DNA of 64,000 nt from contig CBDATO010000003.1 of the NCBI GenBank assembly GCA_965199805.1, forward strand, positions 1,054,001-1,118,000, written 5' to 3'. Position numbers and translations under genes: made by a program. This DNA is from DATAZK01 sp965199805 (lineage in GTDB: Bacteria > Actinomycetota > Actinomycetes > Frankiales > Frankiaceae). The notes beneath the pieces were generated by a model that worked only from the letters and a program-made list of their open reading frames with translations, ran no database searches and was not told where the DNA came from. This document shows positions 7,870 to 15,917 of this stretch, one piece after another (positions within the stretch are counted from its first letter, which is position 1; every line of letters starts with the position of its first letter).

Positions 7870-8008
7870 CGGACGGTCTACGTCTCTGACCAGTGCCTTC
7901 TGATGAGCGCCACCATCCGGCAGTCGAGCAGTGGCAGGACACCTAACGCCGCCACGCGATAGCCACCCGAGGACGCCGTACAGTCCAAGGGACAAACGGA
8001 GGTGTCTC

Positions 8009-8398
8009 ATGGGCTCGGTCGCATTCAACCTTCCGTTAGCGATAGCGCTTTTGTCACTGTTCGCCGCTGCCTTCACCTGGGCTGCATTTCGACGTCTCCG
8101 CAAGCGGCGCGAACTCGCCGCGCTGATGGCCCGGCCACTTGACCGCCGTGAGGCCGTCCCAGCAGATGAGGCTCAGCGCCCGGCGATTGTCGTGAAGCAC
8201 CAGGCGTTCGTATACCCGACGAACATTGACGTCGCGAGCTCAGCGCCCATCGGGGAAGAGGACACCCTTGTCGGTCGCCTGAAGTACCGGGTCAGGCACC
8301 CGCTCGCCGACAAGTCTCCGAGTACTCGCTCAAACGTTGCGCCTCGGGCGGCGGACGGAAGCAGACCTACCGTGTTTCCGGGTAACTACCACGGGTGA
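8009..8398 (+). CDS. Small single-helix membrane protein
   Basis: A 129-residue protein with a perfect GGAGG six bases before the ATG. One N-terminal helix (LPLAIALLSLFAAAFTWAAF) is followed by a basic stretch (RRLRKRRELAA) and a long soluble tail with little predicted structure. Topology predicts a cytoplasmic tail. A TACAGT hexamer about 35 bases upstream could be a -10 element. Function unknown. Confidence 0.65.
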   Translation: MGSVAFNLPLAIALLSLFAAAFTWAAFRRLRKRRELAALMARPLDRREAVPADEAQRPAIVVKHQAFVYPTNIDVASSAPIGEEDTLVGRLKYRVRHPLADKSPSTRSNVAPRAADGSRPTVFPGNYHG

Positions 8399-8468
8399 AT
8401 AGACCGCTCTGTACCGCGTCTGTACCGCGCCACTTGTAGGCGACGATCCGGTGTCGGTTTGCATCCGA

Positions 8469-8843
8469 TCAGTACGGCAGCTCCTCCGGCCGCACGTTCC
8501 GGTAGTCCGGCTCGGGCTGCACTGCGAACTGCACCGCATTGATCGTTTCTCGACCCTCAACGAGCGCCTTGGCGATCCTATGCATGCCGTCCATAACCCG
8601 ACCGTCCGCTGCGAGGATGATCGGAAACGCCAGATCAGCTGCCTGCATCAGCGCGGCGTGATCAACGACGGCCCGGACGGTCGGCCGCTGCCCGTCCTTG
8701 AACCAGTATTCGCTGTCCAGCTCGGCAATCTCGTCTATTCGGACGGCACGCACCGGGAGGTCCCGGCTCAGCTCGATCAGCCGGTCGACGTCCCAGGCAT
8801 CGAGTCCCAGCGCACCAGGCCAGAAGCTGTACTGCTGGCGCAT
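8469..8843 (-). CDS. ParB/sulfiredoxin-fold nuclease-like protein
   Basis: A 124-residue protein. The C-terminal half carries the ParB-N/Srx signature: FPIILAADGRVMDGMHRIAKAL, with G-x-H-R in the usual place at about residues 85-88. It contains no helix-turn-helix, so it is not a partition ParB. Stand-alone versions are common in mobile elements and often act as CTP- or ATP-dependent nucleases or DNA-modification accessories. ACAGGA lies about eight bases before the ATG. Its activity cannot be told from sequence. Confidence 0.65.
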   Translation of the reverse strand: MRQQYSFWPGALGLDAWDVDRLIELSRDLPVRAVRIDEIAELDSEYWFKDGQRPTVRAVVDHAALMQAADLAFPIILAADGRVMDGMHRIAKALVEGRETINAVQFAVQPEPDYRNVRPEELPY

Positions 8844-8855
8844 CCGATCGTCCTG

Positions 8856-9860
8856 TCATGTCTCGGCGTGCCCGCTCGGCAACGCCCCGTATGCGCCGAT
8901 TGCCAGAACACCGGTCACCTGAAGAAGCTGATCGACAGGCCCCACGACGGGTTCAGCCTCGGCGATCATCTCGGCCTGGTCCTGGCGGTTCTGAACAGCC
9001 AGAATGGTCGACATATCGACCGTCAGCGAACGGCCCAGTTCGTGGCCCATTGGAAGGTCGGCCCACACGGCAGACGTCGCGTCGCCGATGCGCAGGTAAG
9101 TCCCAATTCGGTCCATGATCCGCACCTGCACGACGGCTTCGCGTCCCCGGCGCAGCGCGCCTAGCGGCTCAGGCTCCCAAGTCGAGGCCGTCGTCGGCCT
9201 ATGCTCGCGTGACCAATCGACCGGCCACGCCTGAGAGTACGGGCTTATCCCATCCCCCGACCGCCAGCCGTCCTGCCCGGGGTATTGGCGCTCCTTGTCG
9301 CGGAGCGCCCGCTGCTCTAGTTGATAGAGCGCGCGTCCGCGTTCCTGCCAATCCGGCTTGGAGTAGTCGACGGACAAGTCACCACGCTCCCAGACGTCGG
9401 CTGCCGCAGCGACGAGCCCAGTCAGGCTCGACGCTTTTACGGGGTAGTCCTGGTTTCCGTACGAAAGGTCGATAACGGCAGCGCGCTCCACCGCGTGGGG
9501 ATGTGCGACAACCGCGTGGAATGCGTGTCCGTCCGAACCGATGACCACCCAGGACGGACACCAAGGAAGAAGGTCGTCGTCGCTCTCGGTGAAAGCGCGT
9601 CGAGACGCCGTCTCCGCCAGAATGTCCCGGCAGCTGAGCAGTGGCGGATTGCCGAGCAGCGTGTACTCCTCCGTGAGTTCGCCGTCCATAGCCCGCAAGA
9701 GGTCCAGCAACTCACCCGGGAGATGGAGCGGAGCGAAGCCCTGCTGCAAGCGCGTCAAGCTCTCTTCGTCCGCACCCGCCCGACAGGCCCACTCGGGCAA
9801 AGCCTGCCGCAACGCGCTCTGGTAGCGGTGGAGCTCGTAGGAGGTTTCGGAAGCGGTCAC
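8856..9860 (-). CDS. SMI1/KNR4 (SUKH) family protein
   Basis: A 334-residue protein starting at GTG 9860. The first 160 residues fit the SUKH fold: an early helix, then LHLPGELLDLLRAMDGE, LLSCRDILAE, WVVIGSDGHAFHAVV and the strand YPVKASSLTGLVA. SUKH proteins are widely used as immunity partners of polymorphic toxins or as general binding modules. The C-terminal 90 residues look like a second beta domain (AVVQVRIMDRIGTYLRIGD). No toxin gene adjoins it in this window. Confidence 0.65.
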   Translation of the reverse strand: MTASETSYELHRYQSALRQALPEWACRAGADEESLTRLQQGFAPLHLPGELLDLLRAMDGELTEEYTLLGNPPLLSCRDILAETASRRAFTESDDDLLPWCPSWVVIGSDGHAFHAVVAHPHAVERAAVIDLSYGNQDYPVKASSLTGLVAAAADVWERGDLSVDYSKPDWQERGRALYQLEQRALRDKERQYPGQDGWRSGDGISPYSQAWPVDWSREHRPTTASTWEPEPLGALRRGREAVVQVRIMDRIGTYLRIGDATSAVWADLPMGHELGRSLTVDMSTILAVQNRQDQAEMIAEAEPVVGPVDQLLQVTGVLAIGAYGALPSGHAET

Positions 9861-9996
9861 GGTCAGAGGCTAAGCGGCTGGCAGCGGAGCGCGTTCCGGC
9901 CTCGCTACACGGAAAGTTGTCCCAATCTCAACGTCGTCCACCGCAACGCACATCAAAGTAGACACGACATAGTGCAGTCCCGGCAAACTCGGACCG

Positions 9997-10349
9997 TCAT
10001 GCGACGGTTCGATATTCAGCGACGACCTCGATGAGCCCAACGAGGTTGTCGTTGAGTTCTCAACGTCCTCGGCCGGAATCCAGTACTCCATGACGTCCCG
10101 CCCGCCGATCTGGTGCGTCTCGTACTGGCCGAGGAAGGCGGTACGGACCTGGAAGCGCGTCACATAGCCAACGCCGCTGGCTGGTACGTTCCACTCCCTA
10201 GCGATCTTGGTGGCGTACCACTCGTTCAAGACCGGGTAGAAGATCGGCTGCTCGGTCAGGCGAGGTCGCCACCGCGACCAGCCGGACTGCTCGACCAACG
10301 CCAGCTCTTCGGGGCCGGTCGGTCGCCAAAGCACGGTGAACTCGGACAC
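9997..10349 (-). pseudogene. Conserved actinobacterial small protein, frameshifted near its C-terminus
   Basis: The N-terminal part is highly characteristic: LWRPTGPEELALVE, then RLTEQPIFYPVLNEWYA, KIAREWNV, GYVTRFQV, GGRDVMEYWIPAEDVE. I recall this as a common small actinobacterial family, annotated in some genomes as ADP-ribosylation/crystallin J1. After AEDVE the expected end appears one base out of phase as ELNDNLVGLIEVVAEYRTVA followed by a TGA at 9997. Loss of one G near 10,058 explains it. As written, the frame runs on into unrelated sequence to 9870. Molecular function is uncertain. Confidence 0.6.
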
Positions 10350-10546
10350 GCTACGAGTGTCGACGCCGATTCCCGGCGAGCCACTTGGCAGAGCCCGCCA
10401 ATCCCGGTTCCACTAGCTCGGGTTACCTGTGACCCCGACCAGCGCTTTCATCTCGTTAGCGTGCGTTCTAGGTGCGAAGGATGGCCGATTGGCCGAGTAT
10501 CCTGATGAACGTGTCGGCTCCGTCACGGTCACAAATATGGGTAAGC

Positions 10547-10669
10547 ATGTCGTACATCGACCAGCGAATGCGCACCGCCCGGCGCGCAGCAGCAGACCGG
10601 CCTGCCGATCAAAAGGCGCTCATCCTGCCCTTCCGTTCGCGCCGCTCGTCGTGGGCGCATCCAAGATAG
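10547..10669 (+). CDS. Possible 40-residue basic protein
   Basis: ATG 10547 follows GGGTAAG and opens a frame reading MSYIDQRMRTARRAAADRPA, ending in an Arg/Ser-rich tail at a TAG. The N-terminal helix is amphipathic. It could instead be the 5' part of the broken gene that follows in another frame. No family recognised. Confidence 0.3.
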   Translation: MSYIDQRMRTARRAAADRPADQKALILPFRSRRSSWAHPR

Positions 10670-10679
10670 GCGTGGCACA

Positions 10680-10997
10680 GGTGTCTCCCTCGGGCAGAAT
10701 CACCTCTCGATCACGCTTGCCGTTGAGTACGCCGCTCCAACGCCGCTGTGGATCGGGGGCGGCAATCTTGCAGACCTGACGCCGCTGTGCCTGCCACCCG
10801 AACTCGCGGCCGACCTGATGGCCTGGCAGCAGCACTTCAAAGATCATTTTCCGTTCCGGCTAGGGCCGAAATGGGACTGCCGACAGTCGGCGGAGTGGCA
10901 TTCCGCTGAAGGTCCTCGGCTCTACGAACGGCTACACCGAGCACTCCCAGACGCAGAACTCACCCTGGAAATGTGGGTGCCAGGATACGAGGGATAG
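10680..10997 (+). pseudogene. Hypothetical gene without an intact start
   Basis: The frame ending at the TAG 10995-10997 has clear protein character over about 100 residues: HLSITLAVEYAAPTPLWIGG, LTPLCLPPELAADLMAWQQHF, WDCRQSAEWHS, GPRLYERLHRALPDAELTLE. No ATG or GTG is available in this frame back to the preceding stop near 10,542, so the 5' end has been lost or moved out of frame. Small proteins with a VEYAxPTPLW strand are familiar as uncharacterised actinobacterial proteins. Function unknown. Confidence 0.45.
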
Positions 10998-11225
10998 TAA
11001 CGACGAGCGCTAGCAGATGAGCCCCAGGCGTCTCTGCCACTGCGTCGGCGATCAAGGTCGGGTGGGTCCTAGGAGCCACGTGGTGACTGGACAGTTCCGT
11101 ACACGGTCAGCCTCGCCCGCGCCGAGCCTGAGCCGAAGCGACTAAGGCCAAGGACGAGCGTTGCCCGGCTGCGGGCACTCAGTAGGCGCGTTCAAGCCCC
11201 CGTTGCGACGGGTATCGCCGTCCGC

Positions 11226-11486
11226 GTGAGTACGCGTCGTCTGATTCGGCCGATGAAGCTCAGGGATTGGGCAGCTCTTGTGTTGCTCGTGGCGCTCGCC
11301 ATCACCGGGTACGTCCTTCGGTACGACGGCTACGCGGGGGCGGGCCAGTGGCTGCTGAGCAGCATCCCCTTCATTGCCCTGGGCTTCGTCCTGTGGCGTC
11401 GGGCACGGGAGGAAGCTCAACGACTGACGCCGGTTCAGACTGCTGCCACTTCAACATTCGACCCGTGGAAAGGCCCTTCGCGTTGA
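11226..11486 (+). CDS. Two-helix membrane protein ending in the motif STFDPW
   Basis: An 86-residue protein from GTG 11226, with ATG 11253 possible. There are two hydrophobic helices (WAALVLLVALAITGYVL and WLLSSIPFIALGFVLW) separated by YDGYAGAG, then a basic amphipathic stretch (RRAREEAQRL) and a tail ending TSTFDPWKGPSR. The last motif recurs at the end of the small membrane protein at 15701-15880. It may be a docking tag. Function unknown. Confidence 0.6.
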   Translation: MSTRRLIRPMKLRDWAALVLLVALAITGYVLRYDGYAGAGQWLLSSIPFIALGFVLWRRAREEAQRLTPVQTAATSTFDPWKGPSR

Positions 11487-11526
11487 CGCGCTATCAGGTG
11501 CCGGGCCGTCCGCTTCACTCACGAGC

Positions 11527-11748
11527 ATGAGCACGGTCGTCGGCGGAGTTCTGCTCGCTCTATTCGGCGTGTTCTTCGCATTGGCCGCGCCCATCGTCTA
11601 CCCCGTGGCCCGCGAGAACGGCACCCGAAAGTACGGTCAGCGGCCGATTGATCCGTCCCTCGCCAGCGAAAAGCTGATGCCGTGGCTGTTTCGTGTCGCC
11701 GGGGTGGCCTTGTGCGGTGCGGGGATCGCCTTCGCCGTCACGGGCTGA
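11527..11748 (+). CDS. Small two-helix membrane protein
   Basis: A 73-residue protein with an N-terminal helix (VVGGVLLALFGVFFALAAPIV), a short loop (RENGTRKYGQRPIDPS) and a C-terminal helix (LFRVAGVALCGAGIAFAV). Both ends are predicted on the same side. It lies 40 bp downstream of the preceding membrane protein gene on the same strand. No family recognised. Confidence 0.6.
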   Translation: MSTVVGGVLLALFGVFFALAAPIVYPVARENGTRKYGQRPIDPSLASEKLMPWLFRVAGVALCGAGIAFAVTG

Positions 11749-11776
11749 GCGCCGAGCGGTTATGAGGGGAAACGAA

Positions 11777-12007
11777 ATGGCAAATCTTCTCCCCGATCGA
11801 CTGCTCAGGCGGCTGGCCCACCTGCTCTGGAAGCTGATCGAAAAAGCAGACGACTCACCGATGCCGCTGGTCCGCGCGTTTCGCGAAGGTTGGCGCGAAG
11901 GTGGCGACGTTCGCCCGTCTAGCGGTGAAGCCCGAGAGTGCTGGCCCAGCGCTGCGAGCGACTCTTCACGTAGTTGCGCCGCAGCGCGGGAGCTCCAACG
12001 ACGTTAG
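11777..12007 (+). CDS. Small helical protein
   Basis: GAGGGGA stands six bases before the ATG at 11777. The first 45 residues form a convincing amphipathic helical protein (LLPDRLLRRLAHLLWKLIEK, MPLVRAFREGW). The remaining 30 residues are Ser/Ala/Cys-rich with weak coding character, so the 3' end may be altered. It lies just after the membrane protein gene at 11527-11748. Function unknown. Confidence 0.45.
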   Translation: MANLLPDRLLRRLAHLLWKLIEKADDSPMPLVRAFREGWREGGDVRPSSGEARECWPSAASDSSRSCAAARELQRR

Positions 12008-12090
12008 GCCGACCCAGAAACAGGGGACCTGCCTACGCTGAGCGCGAGCGGAAGCACGCCGCCCGACTCGCGAGCTAGGACGGGTGACAC

Positions 12091-12369
12091 GTGATCACGG
12101 GTACGACCTTTGCAGAGATGCGCAGAATGGGACGGGAGAGCCCCCGTCAGGCAGCCGCCACCATCGCGGTCTGCTCTGCCATCGTCGGCTTCGTAGCGGG
12201 ACTGGGCGGTGCCATGCCTGGCTCGCTGTTGCGTGGATTAGTGCTGGGGGGCGTCGGGTTGGCAGGCGGCACGGTGCTCGCGGTCGTCTTCCTGAAGCGT
12301 GTGAAGCAAACTGACAACGACGTTGTAGACGCCCCGGACCGTCCGTCAGGCACACACTCGGATAGCTAG
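12091..12369 (+). CDS. Two-helix membrane protein
   Basis: A 92-residue protein from GTG 12091: a basic amphipathic N-terminus (FAEMRRMGRESPRQ), two hydrophobic helices (AATIAVCSAIVGFVAGLGGA and LLRGLVLGGVGLAGGTVLAVVFL) and an acidic/polar cytoplasmic tail. The Gly-rich second helix could pack tightly in an oligomer. Function unknown. Confidence 0.6.
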   Translation: MITGTTFAEMRRMGRESPRQAAATIAVCSAIVGFVAGLGGAMPGSLLRGLVLGGVGLAGGTVLAVVFLKRVKQTDNDVVDAPDRPSGTHSDS

Positions 12370-12452
12370 CTGGGTTGACGGCGGCCAATCGGAAGCCACC
12401 CCGGAGCCCCACGTGCGGCAACGGGCGGCATCAACTTGGCTGCTCCCAAAGC

Positions 12453-12989
12453 TCAGTCGACCAGCTGATAGGCCGGTGTGAAGCCATGTCCGTTCCAGTC
12501 CCGGGAGTACAGGTCGATGCTGCTCGGACAGCACAGCGGTGCACCCGGACCGAACGTCGCCACCCATGTCGAGAACTTGTGCGTCAGGGTGTTGATAAAG
12601 GGCTTCTGGGGGCCGCCTACGACGACGAAGTCGTTGCCGCCACCCGGTGCAACTAGACGTGCCAGCGGCTTTGCGTCGCGGGTGAATACCTGCACTTCGG
12701 ACCCGCTCTGGTTTCCGCCCTGAGCATCGGTGCATCCGAGTACGACGGCCGCATCCGCGATGCGATCCCCCGTGAAGTCGCCGCGATACACGCCAAAGAC
12801 CTGAACCCTGGTCCGCCCGTTGACGCCTACACCGTTGTGCAGCTGGACAGTGACGGGCGCTCCGGCGCATGCCGAACTGACCGCATACGACTTGTTGGAC
12901 CAGTTGATCTGTGACACGTCACAGCTAGACACGGATACCGCAGCAGCCGCAGCAGCCGACAAGACGGCGGCGATCTCACGAAGTCGCAC
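12453..12989 (-). CDS. Secreted protein with an FG-GAP-like calcium-binding loop
   Basis: A 178-residue protein. A signal sequence (VLSAAAAAAVSVSSC) gives a plausible lipobox at VSSC. The mature part has repeated beta strands and an integrin-type loop (GDFTGDRIADAAVVLGC) followed by VQVFTRDAKPLARL, as in FG-GAP proteins. Several Cys (SSACAG, LGCTD, LCCPS) suggest disulfides. GGGAG precedes the GTG start. It is likely an extracellular binding protein. Confidence 0.65.
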   Translation of the reverse strand: MRLREIAAVLSAAAAAAVSVSSCDVSQINWSNKSYAVSSACAGAPVTVQLHNGVGVNGRTRVQVFGVYRGDFTGDRIADAAVVLGCTDAQGGNQSGSEVQVFTRDAKPLARLVAPGGGNDFVVVGGPQKPFINTLTHKFSTWVATFGPGAPLCCPSSIDLYSRDWNGHGFTPAYQLVD

Positions 12990-13245
12990 AAAAATCTCCC
13001 TAACAGTCGCTGCGCAGTCGTAGTCGTGCAGTCGTTGTCCTCATCGGTCGGGGTGATGGCACATACTGTGCCGCAGACGCACACATCCGCGAGCCGATTT
13101 CTGTCCCGAACACGAGATATTCTTTGCGCCGAAGAAATGTACGCAGCGTTCCTTCAATCGGCCCACGCGAGCGTGGCTTGCAGCTCCACCCATGACCTAA
13201 AGGCCCTTCAGCTTGACGTCGTTACCGAATCAGAGCGCTGAGTGA

Positions 13246-13638
13246 TTAGGCGTCCGGCGGACTCGGTTGTTGCCGATGCTCAGTCCACTGCGTGCCATCC
13301 CACCAACGCTTCTTCGCCGCGTCCTCGGGATCGTCGTACCAACCGGGAGGAGGCCCGGCGGGCTGAGGCGGCGGAACAGGCTGCTGGTATACGGGCTGCG
13401 GCTGGTAAACGGGCTGCGGCTGCACGACCACCTGCTGGGGCTGCTGGAAGCCGCCCTGCACACCGATCGCTGAATGAGCCGACTGCGGGTGACTGCACAC
13501 GCCGCATTTGCGCCGCATCCCTGAGGCCACGAGCGACATGCCGAGGGTTGACACGTGCATTGTTCCTCGGCCCAGAGCGGACGCACCGGCACCGGCAGCG
13601 CTACGGCCGCATTTCTCGCAGTTCGGACAAGCTCCCAT
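13246..13638 (-). CDS. Cysteine-rich protein with a C-terminal DUF2510 domain
   Basis: A 130-residue protein. The N-terminus has Cys pairs of a possible zinc ribbon (ACPNCEKCG, with later KCGVC). A Pro/Gln linker with repeated VYQPQP units spans about residues 65-100. The end is a DUF2510 domain (PPGWYDDPEDAAKKRWWDGTQWTEH), typical of actinobacterial envelope-associated proteins. The start lies only 10 bp from the IS1380 element, which may have separated the gene from its promoter. Confidence 0.75.
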   Translation of the reverse strand: MGACPNCEKCGRSAAGAGASALGRGTMHVSTLGMSLVASGMRRKCGVCSHPQSAHSAIGVQGGFQQPQQVVVQPQPVYQPQPVYQQPVPPPQPAGPPPGWYDDPEDAAKKRWWDGTQWTEHRQQPSPPDA

Positions 13639-13648
13639 GTACCGGACA

Positions 13649-13667
13649 TTAACCCGGAGATTTCACG
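13649..13667. repeat. Left terminal inverted repeat of the IS1380 element
   Basis: TTAACCCGGA at 13649-13658 followed by TT and CACG. Sixteen of 19 bases match the right end read on the opposite strand. Confidence 0.7.
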
Positions 13668-13772
13668 GGTTATCGGCCTGACCGGGTGTTGATCAACAGA
13701 AAGGTGCCCCTGACCAGCGAGGATTCGACTTGTCTAAGGTCCGAATCGCGTTGATGCAGGAGCACCCTTCTG

Positions 13773-15152
13773 GTGAGCGATCGTAGCGGGTTCTATCCGT
13801 CTGTCCGGGTCGACGCGGCGGGCCGTCAGCTGGTGTCGCACGCCGGTGGGGTGCTGCTGGCCGAGACCATCAGGGCAGCCGGCCTGGACCGGGAACTGTC
13901 GGCCGCGCTCAGTCGGTGGCGGCGGCCGCAGGCCCGCCACGACCCGGCCAAGGTGCTGTGCGATCTGGCGGTGACGCTCGCGCTCGGCGGTGACTGCTTG
14001 GCTGACATCGCGACGGTCCGGGCCTCGCCGGATGTGTTCGGCCCGGTGGCCTCGGATGCCACGGTGTCGCGCACCATGACGGCGTTGGCTGCCGACTGCG
14101 ACCGGGTGCTGGCGGCGATCGGCAAGGCCCGTGCCGAGGTCCGGCGCCGGGTCTGGCAAGCCGCCGGCAGCAATGCGCCGAACACCGACGGCACGGTCAT
14201 CGTCGATCTGGACGCCACCTTGGTCACTGCGCATTCGGACAAGGAAGGTGCGACGCCGACGTTCAAGATGGGGTTCGGGCATCACCCGCTGCTCGGTTTC
14301 GTCGATCACGGCGAAGACGGCACCGGCGAGATGGTCGCCGCCCTGCTGCGCGAGGGACGGGCCGGGTCGAACACCGCCGCCGACCACATCAACGTGGTGC
14401 GTCAGGCGCTGGCCCAGTTGCCGGGCGTCCGCCGCGGCCGGCCCGGCCGCAAAGTCCTGATCCGAGCGGACGGCGGCGGCGGCACGCATGCCTTCCTGGG
14501 CTGGCTGTCGGCCCGTGGCCTGGCCTTTTCTGTCGGCTGGACGCTCGCAGCTGGTGCTGAGCAGCTCATCCGCCGCCTGCCCGCGGCAGCGTGGACACCG
14601 GCCTACGACTCGGCTGGTGGGGTGCGGGACGGGGCGTTCGTCGCCGAACTGACCGGCCTGCTCAACCTGACGGGCTGGCCGAAAGGGATGCGGGTCATCG
14701 TGCGTTCCGAACGGCCCCACCCCGGAGCGCAACTGCGCATAACGGACGTGGACGGCAACCGCATCACCGCCTTCGCGACCAACACCAAGACTGGGCAGCT
14801 CGCCGACCTCGAACTCCGCCACCGGCGGCGGGCCCGCTGCGAGGACCGGATCCGCCAGTCAAAGGACTGCGGGCTGCGCAACCTGCCGCTCCAAGGCATG
14901 GTCCAGAACCGGATCTGGCTCGCCATCGTTGGCCTGGCCGTCGACCTGATCGCCTGGACCCAAATGCTCGCCTTCGCCGGGCATGAGGCCCGCCGCTGGG
15001 AACACAAGCGGCTACGGCACCGGCTGTTCTCGGCCGCCGGCCGCGTCTCCCGGCATGCCCGCCGCACCGTGCTGCACCTACCGGCGGGCCACCGGTGGAG
15101 CCGGCTGATCCAGAGCGGGTTGACCCGCATCGCCGCCGCCGCCCCCGGCTGA
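13773..15152 (+). CDS. IS1380-family DDE transposase
   Basis: A 459-residue transposase from GTG 13773. It has the IS1380 signature around the first Asp (VIVDLDATLVTAHSDKEGA), followed by FGHHPLLGFVDHG and AGSNTAADHI, the second Asp (KVLIRADGGG) and a C-terminal acidic residue in RRARCEDRIRQ, which together form the RNase H-like catalytic triad. The frame is full-length with no internal stop, so the element could be active. The gene is more GC-rich than its flanking island genes. Confidence 0.9.
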   Translation: MSDRSGFYPSVRVDAAGRQLVSHAGGVLLAETIRAAGLDRELSAALSRWRRPQARHDPAKVLCDLAVTLALGGDCLADIATVRASPDVFGPVASDATVSRTMTALAADCDRVLAAIGKARAEVRRRVWQAAGSNAPNTDGTVIVDLDATLVTAHSDKEGATPTFKMGFGHHPLLGFVDHGEDGTGEMVAALLREGRAGSNTAADHINVVRQALAQLPGVRRGRPGRKVLIRADGGGGTHAFLGWLSARGLAFSVGWTLAAGAEQLIRRLPAAAWTPAYDSAGGVRDGAFVAELTGLLNLTGWPKGMRVIVRSERPHPGAQLRITDVDGNRITAFATNTKTGQLADLELRHRRRARCEDRIRQSKDCGLRNLPLQGMVQNRIWLAIVGLAVDLIAWTQMLAFAGHEARRWEHKRLRHRLFSAAGRVSRHARRTVLHLPAGHRWSRLIQSGLTRIAAAAPG

Positions 15153-15297
15153 CCGGCGACCTGCCCCCGCTTCACGACCCGAAAGACCACCGCAGGAACG
15201 GCGACACCCGGACGCTCCGGGCAAACCGTCATGCCCGGAATCGAAAAGTTGCCGCGGAACGCCACGACGCTCGCCCAACCAGATCACTCAGCCGAGG

Positions 15298-15316
15298 CGT
15301 GCAACATCCGGGTTAA
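15298..15316. repeat. Right terminal inverted repeat of the IS1380 element
   Basis: TCCGGGTTAA at 15307-15316 with CGTG further inside forms the imperfect inverse of the left end. Confidence 0.7.
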
Positions 15317-15367
15317 CACCGCTAGCGAGCTCGGTATGACTAAAGCACCTCGGCCGATACCCGGCCT

Positions 15368-15639
15368 CTAGTGCTCACCTGCGTGCCCTGACTTGGCACC
15401 ACGCGCGCACGGTCGCTGGGTCTTCGCGCCCGGGGCAGTGTCCATGGCGTTACGGCGACCCAACGCCTGCGCACGTCGTCCGGCTCCGATGTACGGAGCG
15501 AGCGCTTTCCCGAGCTCGGTCGCCTGTTGCTCGGTCAGGTCTAGTTGGACGTCTGACCGTGTATGCCGAAGGTCATCGCCTCGTCGGCTTCCTTGCCGTC
15601 GACGTCCGAGCTGATCTGGACAACTGTTCTGCGCGCCAT
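15368..15639 (-). pseudogene. lsr2: Lsr2-type nucleoid silencer, frameshifted and lacking the DNA-binding domain
   Basis: From ATG 15639 the frame reads RTVVQISSDVDGKEADEAM and TFGIHGQT, the Lsr2 dimerisation domain opening, then hits a stop at 15541. One base out, the expected continuation follows: QLDLTEQQATELGKALAPYI and GAGRRAQALG. Adding one base near 15548 restores HGQTYQLDLTEQQ. After that the frame ends at 15368 without the C-terminal RGR DNA-binding domain of about 45 residues. Lsr2 proteins silence AT-rich horizontally acquired DNA. A dimerisation-only form could interfere with a full-length Lsr2, but as written it is broken. Confidence 0.7.
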
Positions 15640-15700
15640 CTGGCAAATATTTGGCCCCCGCTGAACAGGCACCTGCGACACGTGAGATTAGGCTTGCACC

Positions 15701-15880
15701 GTGGATATTGGGGTCGGCCTCGGAATTGGGCTCTTCATCGGTCTACCGGGCCTGCTCATCGGCACCGCAGTCGCCGCCGTCGTGAGCAAACGCCGCGCAC
15801 GACGGGATGGCACCCCTCCGCTGCTGGCACCGCCATCCGCCTGTGTTTCGTCATTTGATCCATGGGCGCGACGAAGCTGA
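15701..15880 (+). CDS. Small single-helix membrane protein ending in SSFDPW
   Basis: A 59-residue protein from GTG 15701: one Gly-rich helix (IGVGLGIGLFIGLPGLLIG, then TAVAAVV), a basic stretch (SKRRARRDG) and a tail ending CVSSFDPWARRS. The terminal S-S/T-F-D-P-W motif is shared with the protein at 11226-11486. Function unknown. Confidence 0.55.
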   Translation: MDIGVGLGIGLFIGLPGLLIGTAVAAVVSKRRARRDGTPPLLAPPSACVSSFDPWARRS

Positions 15881-15917
15881 CCCCCGCGCCGGTCAGCCCG
15901 CTGCACACGCCCGGGAC

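Larger units (their letters stand above)
13649..15316 (+). mobile_element. IS1380-family insertion sequence
   Basis: The element of about 1,668 bp is bounded by related inverted ends. The left end reads TTAACCCGGA-GA-TT-T-CACG from 13649. The reverse complement of the right end reads TTAACCCGGA-TG-TT-G-CACG from 15316. Sixteen of 19 positions match. A single transposase fills the centre. The size agrees with the IS1380 family. I see no clear target duplication: only CA is shared directly outside the ends. Confidence 0.8.

Noticed and set aside
13026..13241. Possible 71-residue protein between two minus-strand genes
   Set aside because: Weak coding character, no ribosome site and location in the likely promoter region of the FG-GAP gene.
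13380..13440. Short repeats resembling a tandem array
   Set aside because: They encode the VYQPQP units of the Pro/Gln linker in the DUF2510 protein and need no other explanation.
13640..15330. Target-site duplication for the IS1380 element
   Set aside because: Only CA is shared directly outside the two ends; a duplication of four or five bases could not be shown.
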